A stretch of DNA of 64,000 bases from JACMNW01 sp963708425. Its GTDB lineage: Bacteria; Pseudomonadota; Alphaproteobacteria; Rhodobacterales; Rhodobacteraceae. The DNA is taken from the NCBI GenBank assembly GCA_963708425.1, contig OY970206.1:1984001-2048000 (forward strand), given 5' to 3'. Shown here piece after piece: positions 33,141 through 42,326 of the stretch. The notes beneath the pieces were generated by a model. It saw only the letters and a list, made by a program, of their open reading frames with translations, was not told the DNA's origin and did no database searches. Made by a program: the position numbers and the translations under genes. Within the stretch, counting starts at the first letter, position 1. Every line of letters starts with the position of its first letter.

Positions 33141-34757
33141 ATGGATCGGATAGATGTTTTGCAGAACTTAATTTCGCTGTGGTCATCCTTTGATGCGCGC
33201 CGTCGCGTAGTGATAATTGGCACCACTTTGGTGGTCTTTCTTGCGGTTATCGGCCTTGCACGCATGGCCGGAACACCGGGAATGGGCCTGCTATATGCAG
33301 GCCTTGATGGGGCATCGGCCGGCGAAGTCGTGGCGGCACTGGAACAGCGCGGCGTTGTCTACGAAGTCCGAGGCGATTCGATTTATGTCGATACAGCGCA
33401 GCGCGACAGCCTGCGTATGACACTGGCCGCGGATGGACTGCCTGCAACGGGTGCCGCCGGATACGAATTGTTGGATGGTCTGTCCGGCTTTGGCACCACG
33501 TCCCAAATGTTCGACGCTGCTTATTGGCGCGCCAAGGAAGGTGAGCTTGCCCGCACAGTGCTGGCGAACACGCAGATACAGGCCGCGCGCGTGCATATCG
33601 CACAGGCACCCTCGCAGGCGTTTCGCCGTGATCAGCGCCCAACCGCCAGCGTTACGGTAACGACGGCACTTGGCAATTTGCCGGTGGCGCAGGCAAACGC
33701 GCTGAAGCACCTGGTTGCCGCCGCCGTCGCCGGAATGCTGCCAGAAGATGTCGCCGTGATAGATACGGTCGGCGGACTGATAGACACCGGCGGTGGTGAC
33801 GCGCCTACAACCGGCAAGGCGCAAGATCGCGCCACCGAAATACGCGCCAATGTCGAACGGCTGCTGGCCGCACGGGTTGGCCCGGGCCGTGCTGTTGTTG
33901 AGGTGGCACTTGATCTGGTGACCGAAAGCGAAACCGTCGTAGAGCGGCGGTTCGATCCGCAAGGCCGGGTTGCCATTTCTTCAGAGACGCAGGAAAAAAC
34001 CGGTTCTAGCAGCGAGCCCGGCGGCGCCGTGACCGTGGCGTCAAATTTGCCCGAAGGTGATGCTGCGGGCAGCGCAAACGGCAAAAGCCAGACATCCGAG
34101 ACGAGTGAGCGGTTGAATTTCGAAGTTTCCGAAACAACACGCGAAGTACTACGCGCACCGGGATCTGTCCGGAAATTAAGCGTTGCTGTGCTGGTTGATG
34201 GCCAACAAATCGTCGCCGAGGACGGCACGGTTACTTGGACTGCGCGCACTGACGAGGAATTGGCGGTTTTGCGCGAACTTGTCGCCTCCGCTGTGGGGCT
34301 GGATGAAGTGCGCGGCGATGTGCTGACCTTGAAATCTCTGGCCTTTGAACCGATAGCTGCGGTCGGCACACTGGCCGAGGCACACCTTTTGGCGGCCTTT
34401 GCGCCGATCAACATCATGACCGCCATCCAAGTTGCTGTCCTCGCGGTTGTGGCGCTGATCCTCGGCCTGTTTGTCGTGCGCCCGATCCTGACGGCACAGG
34501 CACGCCCAGTGCTGGGGCTTTCGTCGCAAGCCAGCCAGCTGGCGTTGCCGGGGGGCCCAAGCAATGGGCCACGGGTGCTGAGCGGCGAAATTGATGATGG
34601 CACTGGCCTGCCCCCGTTTTCGGTGAACGCAGCAAATGGTGCGAAAGAACTGCCAAATGACCCCGTCGCGCGGCTTCGGCGATTGATCGAGGAACGGCAG
34701 GTCGAATCCGTAGAAATCCTGCGCGGCTGGATGGAAGCGGAAGAGGAGAAAGCCTGA
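33141..34757 (+). CDS. fliF: Flagellar MS-ring protein FliF
   Basis: A 538-residue MS-ring subunit. A membrane segment lies at about residues 23-43 and a second near the C-terminus (IMTAIQVAVLAVVALILGLFVV). The periplasmic ring-building part has the YELLDGLSGFGTTSQMFDAAYWRAKEGELARTV motif. The last about 30 residues (ARLRRLIEERQVESVEILRGWM) match the FliF tail that binds FliG, although no fliG lies in the window. It overlaps the FliH-like gene by one base. Confidence 0.95.
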   Translation: MDRIDVLQNLISLWSSFDARRRVVIIGTTLVVFLAVIGLARMAGTPGMGLLYAGLDGASAGEVVAALEQRGVVYEVRGDSIYVDTAQRDSLRMTLAADGLPATGAAGYELLDGLSGFGTTSQMFDAAYWRAKEGELARTVLANTQIQAARVHIAQAPSQAFRRDQRPTASVTVTTALGNLPVAQANALKHLVAAAVAGMLPEDVAVIDTVGGLIDTGGGDAPTTGKAQDRATEIRANVERLLAARVGPGRAVVEVALDLVTESETVVERRFDPQGRVAISSETQEKTGSSSEPGGAVTVASNLPEGDAAGSANGKSQTSETSERLNFEVSETTREVLRAPGSVRKLSVAVLVDGQQIVAEDGTVTWTARTDEELAVLRELVASAVGLDEVRGDVLTLKSLAFEPIAAVGTLAEAHLLAAFAPINIMTAIQVAVLAVVALILGLFVVRPILTAQARPVLGLSSQASQLALPGGPSNGPRVLSGEIDDGTGLPPFSVNAANGAKELPNDPVARLRRLIEERQVESVEILRGWMEAEEEKA

Positions 34758-35356
34758 TGTGTGCCATACGGCTCGAGGTGTTCGAAACGCCGGATGCTTC
34801 CGCATCACGCGCCTCGATGATGCTGGATCAGAGTGCCTTAGAAGATATCCGGATGCAGGCCTACGAGCAGGGCTATACTGCAGGCTGGGATGACGCCGCC
34901 GCTGCCCAAACCGATGATCAAAGCCGCATCAAGGCTGACTTCGGCCGAAATCTGCAAAGCCTTGGCTTCACCTTCCAAGAAGCGCGCACGCATGTCCTGC
35001 GGGCCATTCGCCCGTTGCTTAACCAGATCATCACTTGCCTTTTGCCCGAGCTCGCCCGCGAGGTGCTGCCTTCTGTTGCGCTGGAAGTTTTGATGCCGCT
35101 GGCCGATGAGATGGCCGATGCGCCGGTTACTATCGTGGTTAGCCCCGCCTCCCGGGCGGCAGTTGAGGTGTTGTTGGAACAGGCTACTGGTCTGCCCCTG
35201 ACCCTGATCGAAGAACCAACACTTGGCGATGGCCAAGTTTACCTGCGGCTTGGCGACATCGAAACGCGCGTCGACCTGGACCGCGCAACCGCTGATATCG
35301 CCCGCGCCGTGCGGGATTTTTTCGCCGTAACAGAAAAGGATCAACGTTATGGATGA
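34757..35356 (+). CDS. fliH: FliH-like export ATPase regulator
   Basis: A 199-residue protein coded directly after fliF, in the usual place of fliG-fliH. Residues 24-45 carry the AYEQGYTAGWDDA Gly/Tyr/Ala pattern of the FliH helix, and the C-terminal half is a V-ATPase-E-like domain (IVVSPASRAAVEVLLEQ, LGDIETRVDLD). FliH binds FliI and controls its activity. The start ATG overlaps the last base of the fliF stop; the stop overlaps fliN by eight bases. The low identity of FliH proteins makes the call moderate. Confidence 0.78.
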   Translation: MCAIRLEVFETPDASASRASMMLDQSALEDIRMQAYEQGYTAGWDDAAAAQTDDQSRIKADFGRNLQSLGFTFQEARTHVLRAIRPLLNQIITCLLPELAREVLPSVALEVLMPLADEMADAPVTIVVSPASRAAVEVLLEQATGLPLTLIEEPTLGDGQVYLRLGDIETRVDLDRATADIARAVRDFFAVTEKDQRYG

Positions 35357-35618
35357 CAGCGCAGAGACGAGCCCGTTTTCGCAAGTTCCAATTGAAATCA
35401 TTATCTCGGTCGGCAAGGCGCGCCCCCTGGTGCGGGATCTTTTGCGCATGGGCCGCGACGCCGTACTGACGCTTGACCGCAAGGTTGATGATCCGGTCGA
35501 GCTGTATGTCGGTGATCGGTTGATCGCGCGCGGCGAATTGCAGGAACTGGAGGGTGATCAGGCAGGCCAGTTGGCCGTGCGGTTGACCGAAGTTGCCAAT
35601 CTGCGGGGCGGGCTTTGA
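35349..35618 (+). CDS. fliN: Flagellar motor switch protein FliN
   Basis: An 89-residue C-ring protein consisting almost entirely of the SpoA domain: VPIEIIISVGKARPLVRDLL through VELYVGDRLIARGEL. FliN forms the base of the rotor with FliM and binds FliH. The length is that of short alphaproteobacterial FliN proteins. Its ATG lies eight bases inside the FliH gene and its TGA overlaps the fliP TTG start. Confidence 0.93.
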   Translation: MDDSAETSPFSQVPIEIIISVGKARPLVRDLLRMGRDAVLTLDRKVDDPVELYVGDRLIARGELQELEGDQAGQLAVRLTEVANLRGGL

Positions 35619-36334
35619 AGCCGTGCATCGCACTTGCATTGGTCTTGCTCGCCATCACCACGCCAGCGGTGGCACAAGAGTTGACGCTGAACCTTGGCGA
35701 TGACGGCTCACTTGCGACCCGTTCGGTGCAGTTGATCCTGTTGATCACGGTGTTAAGTCTGGTTCCGGGCCTTGCCGTGATGGTCACCTGCTTTCCCTTC
35801 ATCGTGACGGTGCTGTCAATTCTGCGTCAGGCCATCGGGCTGCAACAAGCACCGCCGAACATGCTGATCGTCAGTCTGGCGATGTTTCTGACCTGGTACG
35901 TCATGGACCCGGTGTTTACCGAAGCCTGGACCCACGGGTTGCAGCCCCTGTCCGAAGGCAAGGCCGAGCTGCCCGCCGCGTTTGAGGCAACGATGGCTCC
36001 GTTTCGCGTGTTTATGGCGGCGCGGCTGGATGCCGATACGTTTGCGTCGTTGCAGGCCTTGCGTCCGGGCGAAGTCGGCGCTCCGATTGTTGCGCCGCTG
36101 TCGTTGCTGATTCCATCGTTCTTGCTTAGTGAAGTGCAGCGCGCATTTGAAATCGGCTTTCTGATTTTCCTGCCGTTCCTGATCATTGATCTGGTGGTGG
36201 CGGCAGTACTTATGTCGATGGGGATGATGATGGTCCCTCCGGCGGCGGTGTCCTTGCCCTTCAAGCTGGCATTTTTCGTCGTGGCCGATGGCTGGTCGCT
36301 TATCTCGGGCGCTTTGGTGCGCAGTTACTTTTAG
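35615..36334 (+). CDS. fliP: Flagellar export gate protein FliP
   Basis: A 239-residue gate protein with a cleavable signal peptide (end near AVAQ) and four membrane segments. The family signatures MVTCFPFIVTVLSILRQAIGLQQAPPNMLIVSLAMFLT and IPSFLLSEVQRAFEIGFLIFLPFLIIDLVVAAVLMSMGMMM are very clear. The start is TTG 35615, which overlaps the fliN TGA. It ends the fliF unit; a strong hairpin terminator follows at 36377. No fliO is seen. Confidence 0.95.
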   Translation: MKPCIALALVLLAITTPAVAQELTLNLGDDGSLATRSVQLILLITVLSLVPGLAVMVTCFPFIVTVLSILRQAIGLQQAPPNMLIVSLAMFLTWYVMDPVFTEAWTHGLQPLSEGKAELPAAFEATMAPFRVFMAARLDADTFASLQALRPGEVGAPIVAPLSLLIPSFLLSEVQRAFEIGFLIFLPFLIIDLVVAAVLMSMGMMMVPPAAVSLPFKLAFFVVADGWSLISGALVRSYF

Positions 36335-36376
36335 CCGCCCACTCTGGCGGTTGCGCGGGTTGTCCTGCCAGCAAGC

Positions 36377-36410
36377 AAAGGGCCGATGCGGAAACTCGCA
36401 TTGGCCCTTT
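36377..36410. terminator. Bidirectional terminator between fliP and flgI
   Basis: A 14-bp stem with one G-T wobble: AAAGGGCCGATGCG and CGCATTGGCCCTTT around the loop GAAACT. The A-run before and T-run after give a terminator signal in both directions. It separates the convergent fliF-fliP and flgE-flgI units. Confidence 0.85.
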
Positions 36411-36440
36411 CGCTTGTCGTACTCGGCACCTAGCAGCCGA

Positions 36441-37535
36441 TCAGTTCACCAGAAACTCGGCGTGCAGCGCGCCTGCGGCGTTGATGCTCTTGAGGATATC
36501 AATCATGTCATGTGGTGCCACGCCCAACGCGTTCAGCCCCGCCACCACCTCTGACAAGTTGGTGCCGCCGGTAATTTCTGCCAGGCCATTGCCGCCTTCG
36601 ACGTCCAGTCCCACCGTGGTGCGTGGCACAATGATCGTTTCGCCGTCGCTGAAGGGGTTCGGCTGCACCGCAATCGGAGCCTCTTCAATGCGAAGTGTCA
36701 AATTTCCCTGTGCCACCGCAACTCGGCTGATGCGCACATCGTCGCCCATCACAATCGTGCCCGACCGCTGATCGACGACCACGCGCGCCCGGGTTTCCGG
36801 TTGAACGCTGATGTTTTCAACCCGTCCCAGCACATGCGCAGGCGACGTCATGTTTGCCGCATCCAGATCAAGCGCTACTGTGCCACCATCCAGCATCGCA
36901 GCCACCGGGCGCCCAAATTCATTGTTAATCGCCGCCTCGATCCGGCCTGCGGTCGTGAAGTCTGGCGTCCGCAGCGCCATCCGAATGGAATGCAGAGCGG
37001 TAAAGTCAAACTCCACCTCGCGTTCCACCCTCGCACCCGATGGAATTGTTCCTGCCGTTGGCACGCCCTGCACGATGCGCGCCGCGTCGCCTTCAACCGC
37101 AATCCCACCTGCGATAATCGTCCCCTGCGCCACCGCATAAATCTGCCCATCGGCGCCATTCAAGGGTGTCATCACCAACGTGCCGCCAAGCAGGCTTTTG
37201 GAATCTCCAATTGCCGACACTGTAATGTCAATTCTGCCACCGGCCCGGGCAAACGCGGGCAAAGTGGCCGTCACGAACACGGCGGCCACGTTCTTCGGGC
37301 GATATTCCTCGCCCGCAACATTCACGCCCAGCCGCTCCAACAGGTTCGACATGATCTCTTCCGTGAAGGGCGCATTGCGCAGGCCATCGCCAGTGCCGTT
37401 CAAGCCCACCACAAGGCCGTAGCCCACCAGATCATTGCCGCGCACCCCGTCGAATTCGACAAGGTCCTTGATCCGGATCGGCCCGGCAAAGGCCGGCAAT
37501 GACAGACACAGAAAACAGATCAGAAGTCGGATCAT
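36441..37535 (-). CDS. flgI: Flagellar P-ring protein FlgI
   Basis: A 364-residue periplasmic protein that forms the P ring in peptidoglycan. It starts with a signal peptide (LICFLCLSLPAFA) and then the family signature GPIRIKDLVEFDGVRGNDLVGYGLVVGLNGTGDGL; the NVAAVFVTATLPAFARAGGRIDITVSAIGD block and the conserved end ALGVAPHDMIDILKSINAAGALHAEFLVN are present. Length is normal. The start overlaps the flgL stop by four bases, so it ends the flgE-flgK-flgL-flgI unit. Confidence 0.95.
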   Translation of the reverse strand: MIRLLICFLCLSLPAFAGPIRIKDLVEFDGVRGNDLVGYGLVVGLNGTGDGLRNAPFTEEIMSNLLERLGVNVAGEEYRPKNVAAVFVTATLPAFARAGGRIDITVSAIGDSKSLLGGTLVMTPLNGADGQIYAVAQGTIIAGGIAVEGDAARIVQGVPTAGTIPSGARVEREVEFDFTALHSIRMALRTPDFTTAGRIEAAINNEFGRPVAAMLDGGTVALDLDAANMTSPAHVLGRVENISVQPETRARVVVDQRSGTIVMGDDVRISRVAVAQGNLTLRIEEAPIAVQPNPFSDGETIIVPRTTVGLDVEGGNGLAEITGGTNLSEVVAGLNALGVAPHDMIDILKSINAAGALHAEFLVN

Positions 37536-38533
37536 CTAAGGAAATCCACCAAGCTAAGGCGCGAAATTCGCGCGGTAAGGGTATACAGCATCTCAAGTTG
37601 TTGGCGCGTCGCCTCTAGCGTTGCGGCGGTTTCATAGGGATCGATGGCGGTGATGCCATTACGCGCGATTGTAAGCGCCGACGCCTCAGCACTGTTGCGC
37701 ACCGAAGCGGCCTCCACCTGACCCTCCACAGTGCCAAGCCGTGCTGCCATATTGGTGCGACTAGTCTGGCTACTGATCAGGTTTTCACCGGCGAGGCGCG
37801 CAAGATCGGCACGCGCCGAAGGGTCGCCGGCAAGCGCCCCACGACCAAGCATCGCGGCCATCGCCAAGCCTTTCAGCGTATCCCGAATGCCGGGGTCCGC
37901 CGCGGTGAAGTCAAGATTAGCTGTTTCGCCGGGCGCCACGGCAACCGAGGTCAATGGGTCACCCCCCAGATAGCCCGCTGTTGCATAGCCAGCTGGTGCC
38001 TCAAACCACGCAGTAATGCGGGCTTCTAGGTCGTTTGCGGTCGTCGCACCAAGGATTTCCAGATCCAACGCAGTCAGCAGGGTTTCAACATCAACCACGG
38101 CGTTTCCATCAGTCGCCACACCGGCAAACAGCGCCCGACCGCCCAGATCAGTGTTGTAAAGTGCAACGGCGGTGTCCAGCTTCTGCCGCGCTTCGCCTGC
38201 CGCCAAATTAACCTGGGTTGCACCTGCATTCGATGCCGCCAATAGCGACGGCCCAAGGCTGCTTGCCATACCTTCGACAGTGTTTAGCACGGTCTGCATA
38301 GCCCCGGTCAGCAGTGCCGTCTCGGATGTAGTCGCCTTGTATCCCTGCAGCCGCGAAAGTGATGCGTCGATACCGGCCAGTGGCGAATAATCCCCGCCGA
38401 CATGCCGTCCGGTATCGGCAGCAGTACCGGTGGTTAGTTCTGTCGTCAGCCGCTGCAAATCGGATTTCAGATCGGTATTCTGTCTGCGCAACATATAGGA
38501 TTGCGCCAGATCACCCAATGATATCATTGACAT
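37532..38533 (-). CDS. flgL: Flagellar hook-filament junction protein FlgL
   Basis: A 333-residue HAP3-type protein that joins hook and filament with FlgK. The N-terminus (ISLGDLAQSYMLRRQNTDLKSDLQRLTTELTTG) and C-terminus (YTLTARISRLSLVDFLR) carry the coiled flagellin-like helices. Two ATG codons (38533 and 38527) are possible starts; the longer is used. It follows flgK by 3 bases and overlaps flgI. Confidence 0.87.
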   Translation of the reverse strand: MSMISLGDLAQSYMLRRQNTDLKSDLQRLTTELTTGTAADTGRHVGGDYSPLAGIDASLSRLQGYKATTSETALLTGAMQTVLNTVEGMASSLGPSLLAASNAGATQVNLAAGEARQKLDTAVALYNTDLGGRALFAGVATDGNAVVDVETLLTALDLEILGATTANDLEARITAWFEAPAGYATAGYLGGDPLTSVAVAPGETANLDFTAADPGIRDTLKGLAMAAMLGRGALAGDPSARADLARLAGENLISSQTSRTNMAARLGTVEGQVEAASVRNSAEASALTIARNGITAIDPYETAATLEATRQQLEMLYTLTARISRLSLVDFLR

Positions 38534-38536
38534 GGC

Positions 38537-39988
38537 TCATATCCCCAACAACAGGTCTAGCATCTGATCAACCGTTTGAATGACTTTCGCGTTGGCCGCG
38601 TAAGCCTTTTCAATCTGTAAAAGATCCTGCAATTCGCGGTCGGTATCGACACCGCCTTGCAGTTCTTGCACTTTCAACCCTTCGGACCGAGCAGCCGAAA
38701 AACTGGCTTCGGTATCGGCTGACAACCGGGATGTGCCAACAGCCGACAACATGTCAGCACTCAAGCCGGCAAAGCTGCGCGCCCCTGGCAGAAAATCACC
38801 AGAAACCGGCTGTCGTGATGCGGTCAGGGCGGCCTGCAGGCTGCGCAGCAGTGATGAATTTCCAGTGGGGCCGGGCGCTGTTGCCCCCAACCCATCGCGC
38901 AGCCGCCACAAAGCGCCGCCTTGCTGCGGGTCAGCGGCGGAATTCAGGGCAAGCCGCTGCGCAAGGCCAACCTCGTCACCAGTGACAAACGCGCCGCCAG
39001 CGTTGGTGAAAAGGCCGGGGTCGCCCGGTGCCACTGTCGCATCAACGCCACCAAACCGCTCCACCAAATCGCGGGCCACCGCATCAACTCGGGCTTGCGC
39101 GGAAGGGGCCAGATCATCCCGCACCGCGAAATGCGCTGCAAGCGTGCCACCGGCTATTGTGCTGTAGGGACCCGATGTCGCAATCGGCAGTCCGTTCAAT
39201 GTCAGGGCCGACAGGCCACCGGAAGCAGCTGTCATATCGGGTTCAATCACACCGACAGGCGTAAAGCCCAGTTCCGCCGCACGACCATCGACCAAAACCG
39301 CGCCACCGGTGGTGAAAAGTGCGATCTGGCCATGGTCACGTTGTACTTCGCGCAACGGCACTACCGTTGCGATTTGGTCAATCAGCTGCTGGCGTTGGTC
39401 CATCAGCGACGATGGATCCCGCCCCGAACTCAGGTGTCCGCGAATTTCGACATTCATCTCGGCGACGCGGGCCATCGCCGCATTTACTTTTGAAACTTCG
39501 GACCCAATCGCGTGATCGGCGTCGGCGCGGGCGGTCTGCACAGAATTGGCCGCCGCCGCAATTTGCTTGGCCAATGCCCGGGCGGTATCCGCCACCTTGG
39601 CAAGGCGGCCCTCGGATTCCGGCCTGCTGGTGGCCTCGATCAATGCGGTTTCAAAGGCGGCAACTCGGGCGGTCAGTGACCCTTCCGCTCCGGGTACGCC
39701 AATCGCCGCCTCAAGGCCTGCGAAAAACTTCGCCCGGGTTTGCCTGTCACCCGTGCCCGCTTGTGCCACTCGGCGATCCGACATCAATATCTGATCGACG
39801 GCCCGCGATACCCCGGTCACGCTGACGCCTTGGCCGGTGCCGCCTAAACTGCGCTGACCAAGCACCAGTTCGCGCCGGGCGTAGCCGTCGTTCAGCGCGT
39901 TCGCGATGTTGTTCGATACCATTTCGGCCGAGCGTGACGAAGCTGTCAGCCCTGAAAGAGCGTTCGAAAGGGCACCAGAAATGCTCAT
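38537..39988 (-). CDS. flgK: Flagellar hook-associated protein FlgK
   Basis: A 483-residue HAP1 protein. The N-terminal EMVSNNIANALNDGYARRELVLG rod-type motif and the C-terminal KAYAANAKVIQTVDQMLDLLLGI helix are characteristic. The length is slightly shorter than in enterobacteria and usual for this group. It follows flgE by nine bases and ends just before flgL. Confidence 0.94.
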   Translation of the reverse strand: MSISGALSNALSGLTASSRSAEMVSNNIANALNDGYARRELVLGQRSLGGTGQGVSVTGVSRAVDQILMSDRRVAQAGTGDRQTRAKFFAGLEAAIGVPGAEGSLTARVAAFETALIEATSRPESEGRLAKVADTARALAKQIAAAANSVQTARADADHAIGSEVSKVNAAMARVAEMNVEIRGHLSSGRDPSSLMDQRQQLIDQIATVVPLREVQRDHGQIALFTTGGAVLVDGRAAELGFTPVGVIEPDMTAASGGLSALTLNGLPIATSGPYSTIAGGTLAAHFAVRDDLAPSAQARVDAVARDLVERFGGVDATVAPGDPGLFTNAGGAFVTGDEVGLAQRLALNSAADPQQGGALWRLRDGLGATAPGPTGNSSLLRSLQAALTASRQPVSGDFLPGARSFAGLSADMLSAVGTSRLSADTEASFSAARSEGLKVQELQGGVDTDRELQDLLQIEKAYAANAKVIQTVDQMLDLLLGI

Positions 39989-39997
39989 CGCTTACGC

Positions 39998-41305
39998 CTA
40001 TCGTTTGATATTGGTGGTTTCTTGCAGCATTTCATCGACTGTCTGAATGACCTTGGCATTCGATGAATAGGCGCGTTGAGTCTGGATCAGGTTGGTCAAT
40101 TCACCGGCAACATCGGTCGTAGATCCCTCACGCGCATAGCCCACGACAGACCCGGTTGGCCCTTCGCCAGCGTCCCACAAAAAGAACGAACCAGACTCGG
40201 GCGAAATTTGGTAGGTCTGGTTATCCAGCGCAATCAGACCGTTGAGGTTTGGCATGTCAACCAACGGTATCTGGTAAAGTCGGCGCGTAAAGCCGGTATC
40301 GTAAGTGGCCGTTATATAACCATTTTCATCCACCTCCACGGCCGTCAGGTTGCCGACAGGCGATCCGTTCTTCGATATCGCGGTTGGCGCAAAACTATCG
40401 GAAAGTTGCGTCAAACCGTTCGGATCACCCAGTTTACCAATGGTCATCTTCAATGGCCCGCCACCGACGTTCAGCGCCAGCGTTCCGTCCGAGACATTAT
40501 ACGCGCCGCCTGAGACCACGGCGACCGTCGCAAGCGTACCGCCGTTGCCCCTGGTGTCATCAAAGGTCAGAGTATACTCGCCAATAACCGCGTTGCCTTG
40601 CGCAGAATCTCGCAACACCAGCGTCCATTCGTTCGACGATCCCGATCCGGGCACTGTGGGGGTGAACGTCACCCCAATGGATTCCGACGTTCCAAGGTTG
40701 CCAAAGTATTCCACCGACAGTGGCAGCGACGTGCCCGGCGCACCTGCAGCCGTGTTTGTCGCCGGCAGATTAACACCAAGCTTCATTTCAGTGGTGGGAT
40801 CACCGGCCTGCTGGTTGGCGTTCACGACTACTGGCACCAAGCCCGCCATCGTATCGCGCGGCAGCACAGGAATTGTGCCATCGGCATTTGCGGGCCATCC
40901 CAGCAATACCAGCCCCGATTTGGTTCTCAAAACACCGTTTGCATCAGGGTTGAACGAACCGGTGGTTGTCATCATCAAAGTGCCGCCGCCGATAGTGCCG
41001 CCAAGACCTGCCGATTGAGTAACCGGCAACATACCGCGCCCGGCAATCGCGATATCCAGCGCATTCGCCGTTGATACCAACGCCCCGCGTTCGTTGATCA
41101 ACCGCGAGGTAGACGCACGAACGCCGCCCGCCGAATAGCTGCCCGCCCCCGGCGCTTCGGTGATGACCATGCTTTCAAAATCGGTTGCGGCGCGCTTGTA
41201 GCCATAGGTCGCAGAGTTTGCGATGTTGTCGGAAATGGTGGCCAGCCGGGTGGCATTGGCGTTAAGCCCAGCCACGCCGGCGTTAAGCGCAGAGGAAATT
41301 GTCAT
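39998..41305 (-). CDS. flgE: Flagellar hook protein FlgE
   Basis: A 435-residue hook subunit. The N-terminal MTISSALNAGVAGLNANATRL and IADNIANSATYGYKRAATDF-type motif (here ISDNIANSATYGYKRA) and the C-terminal NLIQTQRAYSSNAKVIQTVDEMLQETTNIKR are typical. The middle is the variable hook domain. It heads the flgE-flgK-flgL-flgI unit; a CtrA-like site lies 61 to 75 bases upstream of its ATG. Confidence 0.94.
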   Translation of the reverse strand: MTISSALNAGVAGLNANATRLATISDNIANSATYGYKRAATDFESMVITEAPGAGSYSAGGVRASTSRLINERGALVSTANALDIAIAGRGMLPVTQSAGLGGTIGGGTLMMTTTGSFNPDANGVLRTKSGLVLLGWPANADGTIPVLPRDTMAGLVPVVVNANQQAGDPTTEMKLGVNLPATNTAAGAPGTSLPLSVEYFGNLGTSESIGVTFTPTVPGSGSSNEWTLVLRDSAQGNAVIGEYTLTFDDTRGNGGTLATVAVVSGGAYNVSDGTLALNVGGGPLKMTIGKLGDPNGLTQLSDSFAPTAISKNGSPVGNLTAVEVDENGYITATYDTGFTRRLYQIPLVDMPNLNGLIALDNQTYQISPESGSFFLWDAGEGPTGSVVGYAREGSTTDVAGELTNLIQTQRAYSSNAKVIQTVDEMLQETTNIKR

Positions 41306-41365
41306 GAAATAGCGCCTTTCTGATGCTTCGACTCGTGGTCAAGGCAGACGTTGGGGCCCCCAGTC

Positions 41366-41380
41366 TTAAAATCGGGCTAA
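41366..41380 (-). promoter_or_regulatory. CtrA-like site upstream of flgE
   Basis: On the minus strand TTAG, seven bases, TTAA: one mismatch from TTAA-N7-TTAA. It is in the 97-base motB-flgE gap and is correctly placed for a promoter of the flgE operon. Confidence 0.4.
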
Positions 41381-41402
41381 CAGATAAAATGCGATCTTCT
41401 TC

Positions 41403-42242
41403 CTAGCGATCTTTGCGCAACAAAATCACCTCAAGCCGATTGTTCCGGATGTCGGTCGGGTTCGGCGTTATCGAAATACTGTCGCGATAACCCGATATCC
41501 GCTGCATTCGATTGTCGCCCAGCCCACCCGATTCGATCAGCATGCGCAGGGCTTGCGCCCGATCCGCAGACAGATCCCACGCTGGGTTTTCGATCAACGT
41601 AATCGGGTAAGATTTCACATGACCACTGATGGCGATTTGGTTTTTCGTCAGCGCCAGCACTTCCGCCAGCATCAACGCAATGTCTTTCGTCACCGCTGCT
41701 GGCGTGGCAGAGCCGTCTGCAAACATCGGTGCCTCTGCCAGATCAAAGATTTCAATCACCAGCCCCTCGTCAGTAACGCGGGTCACCACATGGCGCAGCA
41801 TGGTTTCCATGGTCATGCTTTCGCCGCCCCGCGCTAACAGGCTTTTCTCAATCTCCTTCAGTTCGGCCATCTCGCCGCCGCCTTCACCATCGGCAGATTT
41901 GGCGTCGCCCCTGGCCTTGTTCTGTTCAGACGGCGTTCCGGTTGACGCGTCTGTGCCGGTTTGCGCCAACTGTTCCTCTGAAAACACTGAATCCCCGCCA
42001 AAAGCGCCTGATCCACCGCCCGAAATGCGCACAATCGGGATTGCCGGGTTAAAGTAATCCGCAATGCCTTTGCGTTGTTTTTCCGTTGTCGCGTTTAGCA
42101 GCCACATCAACATGAAGAAGGCCATCATGGCCGTCACAAAATCGGCATAGGCAACCTTCCACGCCCCACCGTGGTGACCGCCGCCCTGAATGATCTTCTT
42201 CCGTTTGATAATGACTGGCGCGGCATTTGATTGCCCTGCCAT
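41403..42242 (-). CDS. motB: Flagellar motor stator protein MotB
   Basis: A 279-residue stator subunit. A single membrane segment holds the ion-binding Asp34 (VAYADFVTAMMAFFMLMWLL), followed by the plug-like KGIADYFNPAIP region, a Gly/Ser linker and a C-terminal OmpA-like peptidoglycan-binding domain (AWDLSADRAQALRMLIESGGL). I start at ATG 42242 after a GGTGGTGG stretch; a TTG at 42254 is the alternative. motB is transcribed alone, about 10 kb from motA, an unusual separation but known in alphaproteobacteria. Confidence 0.93.
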   Translation of the reverse strand: MAGQSNAAPVIIKRKKIIQGGGHHGGAWKVAYADFVTAMMAFFMLMWLLNATTEKQRKGIADYFNPAIPIVRISGGGSGAFGGDSVFSEEQLAQTGTDASTGTPSEQNKARGDAKSADGEGGGEMAELKEIEKSLLARGGESMTMETMLRHVVTRVTDEGLVIEIFDLAEAPMFADGSATPAAVTKDIALMLAEVLALTKNQIAISGHVKSYPITLIENPAWDLSADRAQALRMLIESGGLGDNRMQRISGYRDSISITPNPTDIRNNRLEVILLRKDR

Positions 42243-42326
42243 TCCACCACCCAATTCATAACACCCAACGCCAGACTTAAAGCATCAGCATGAACATGCG
42301 CTTAACCCAATGAATTTTATTGATTT

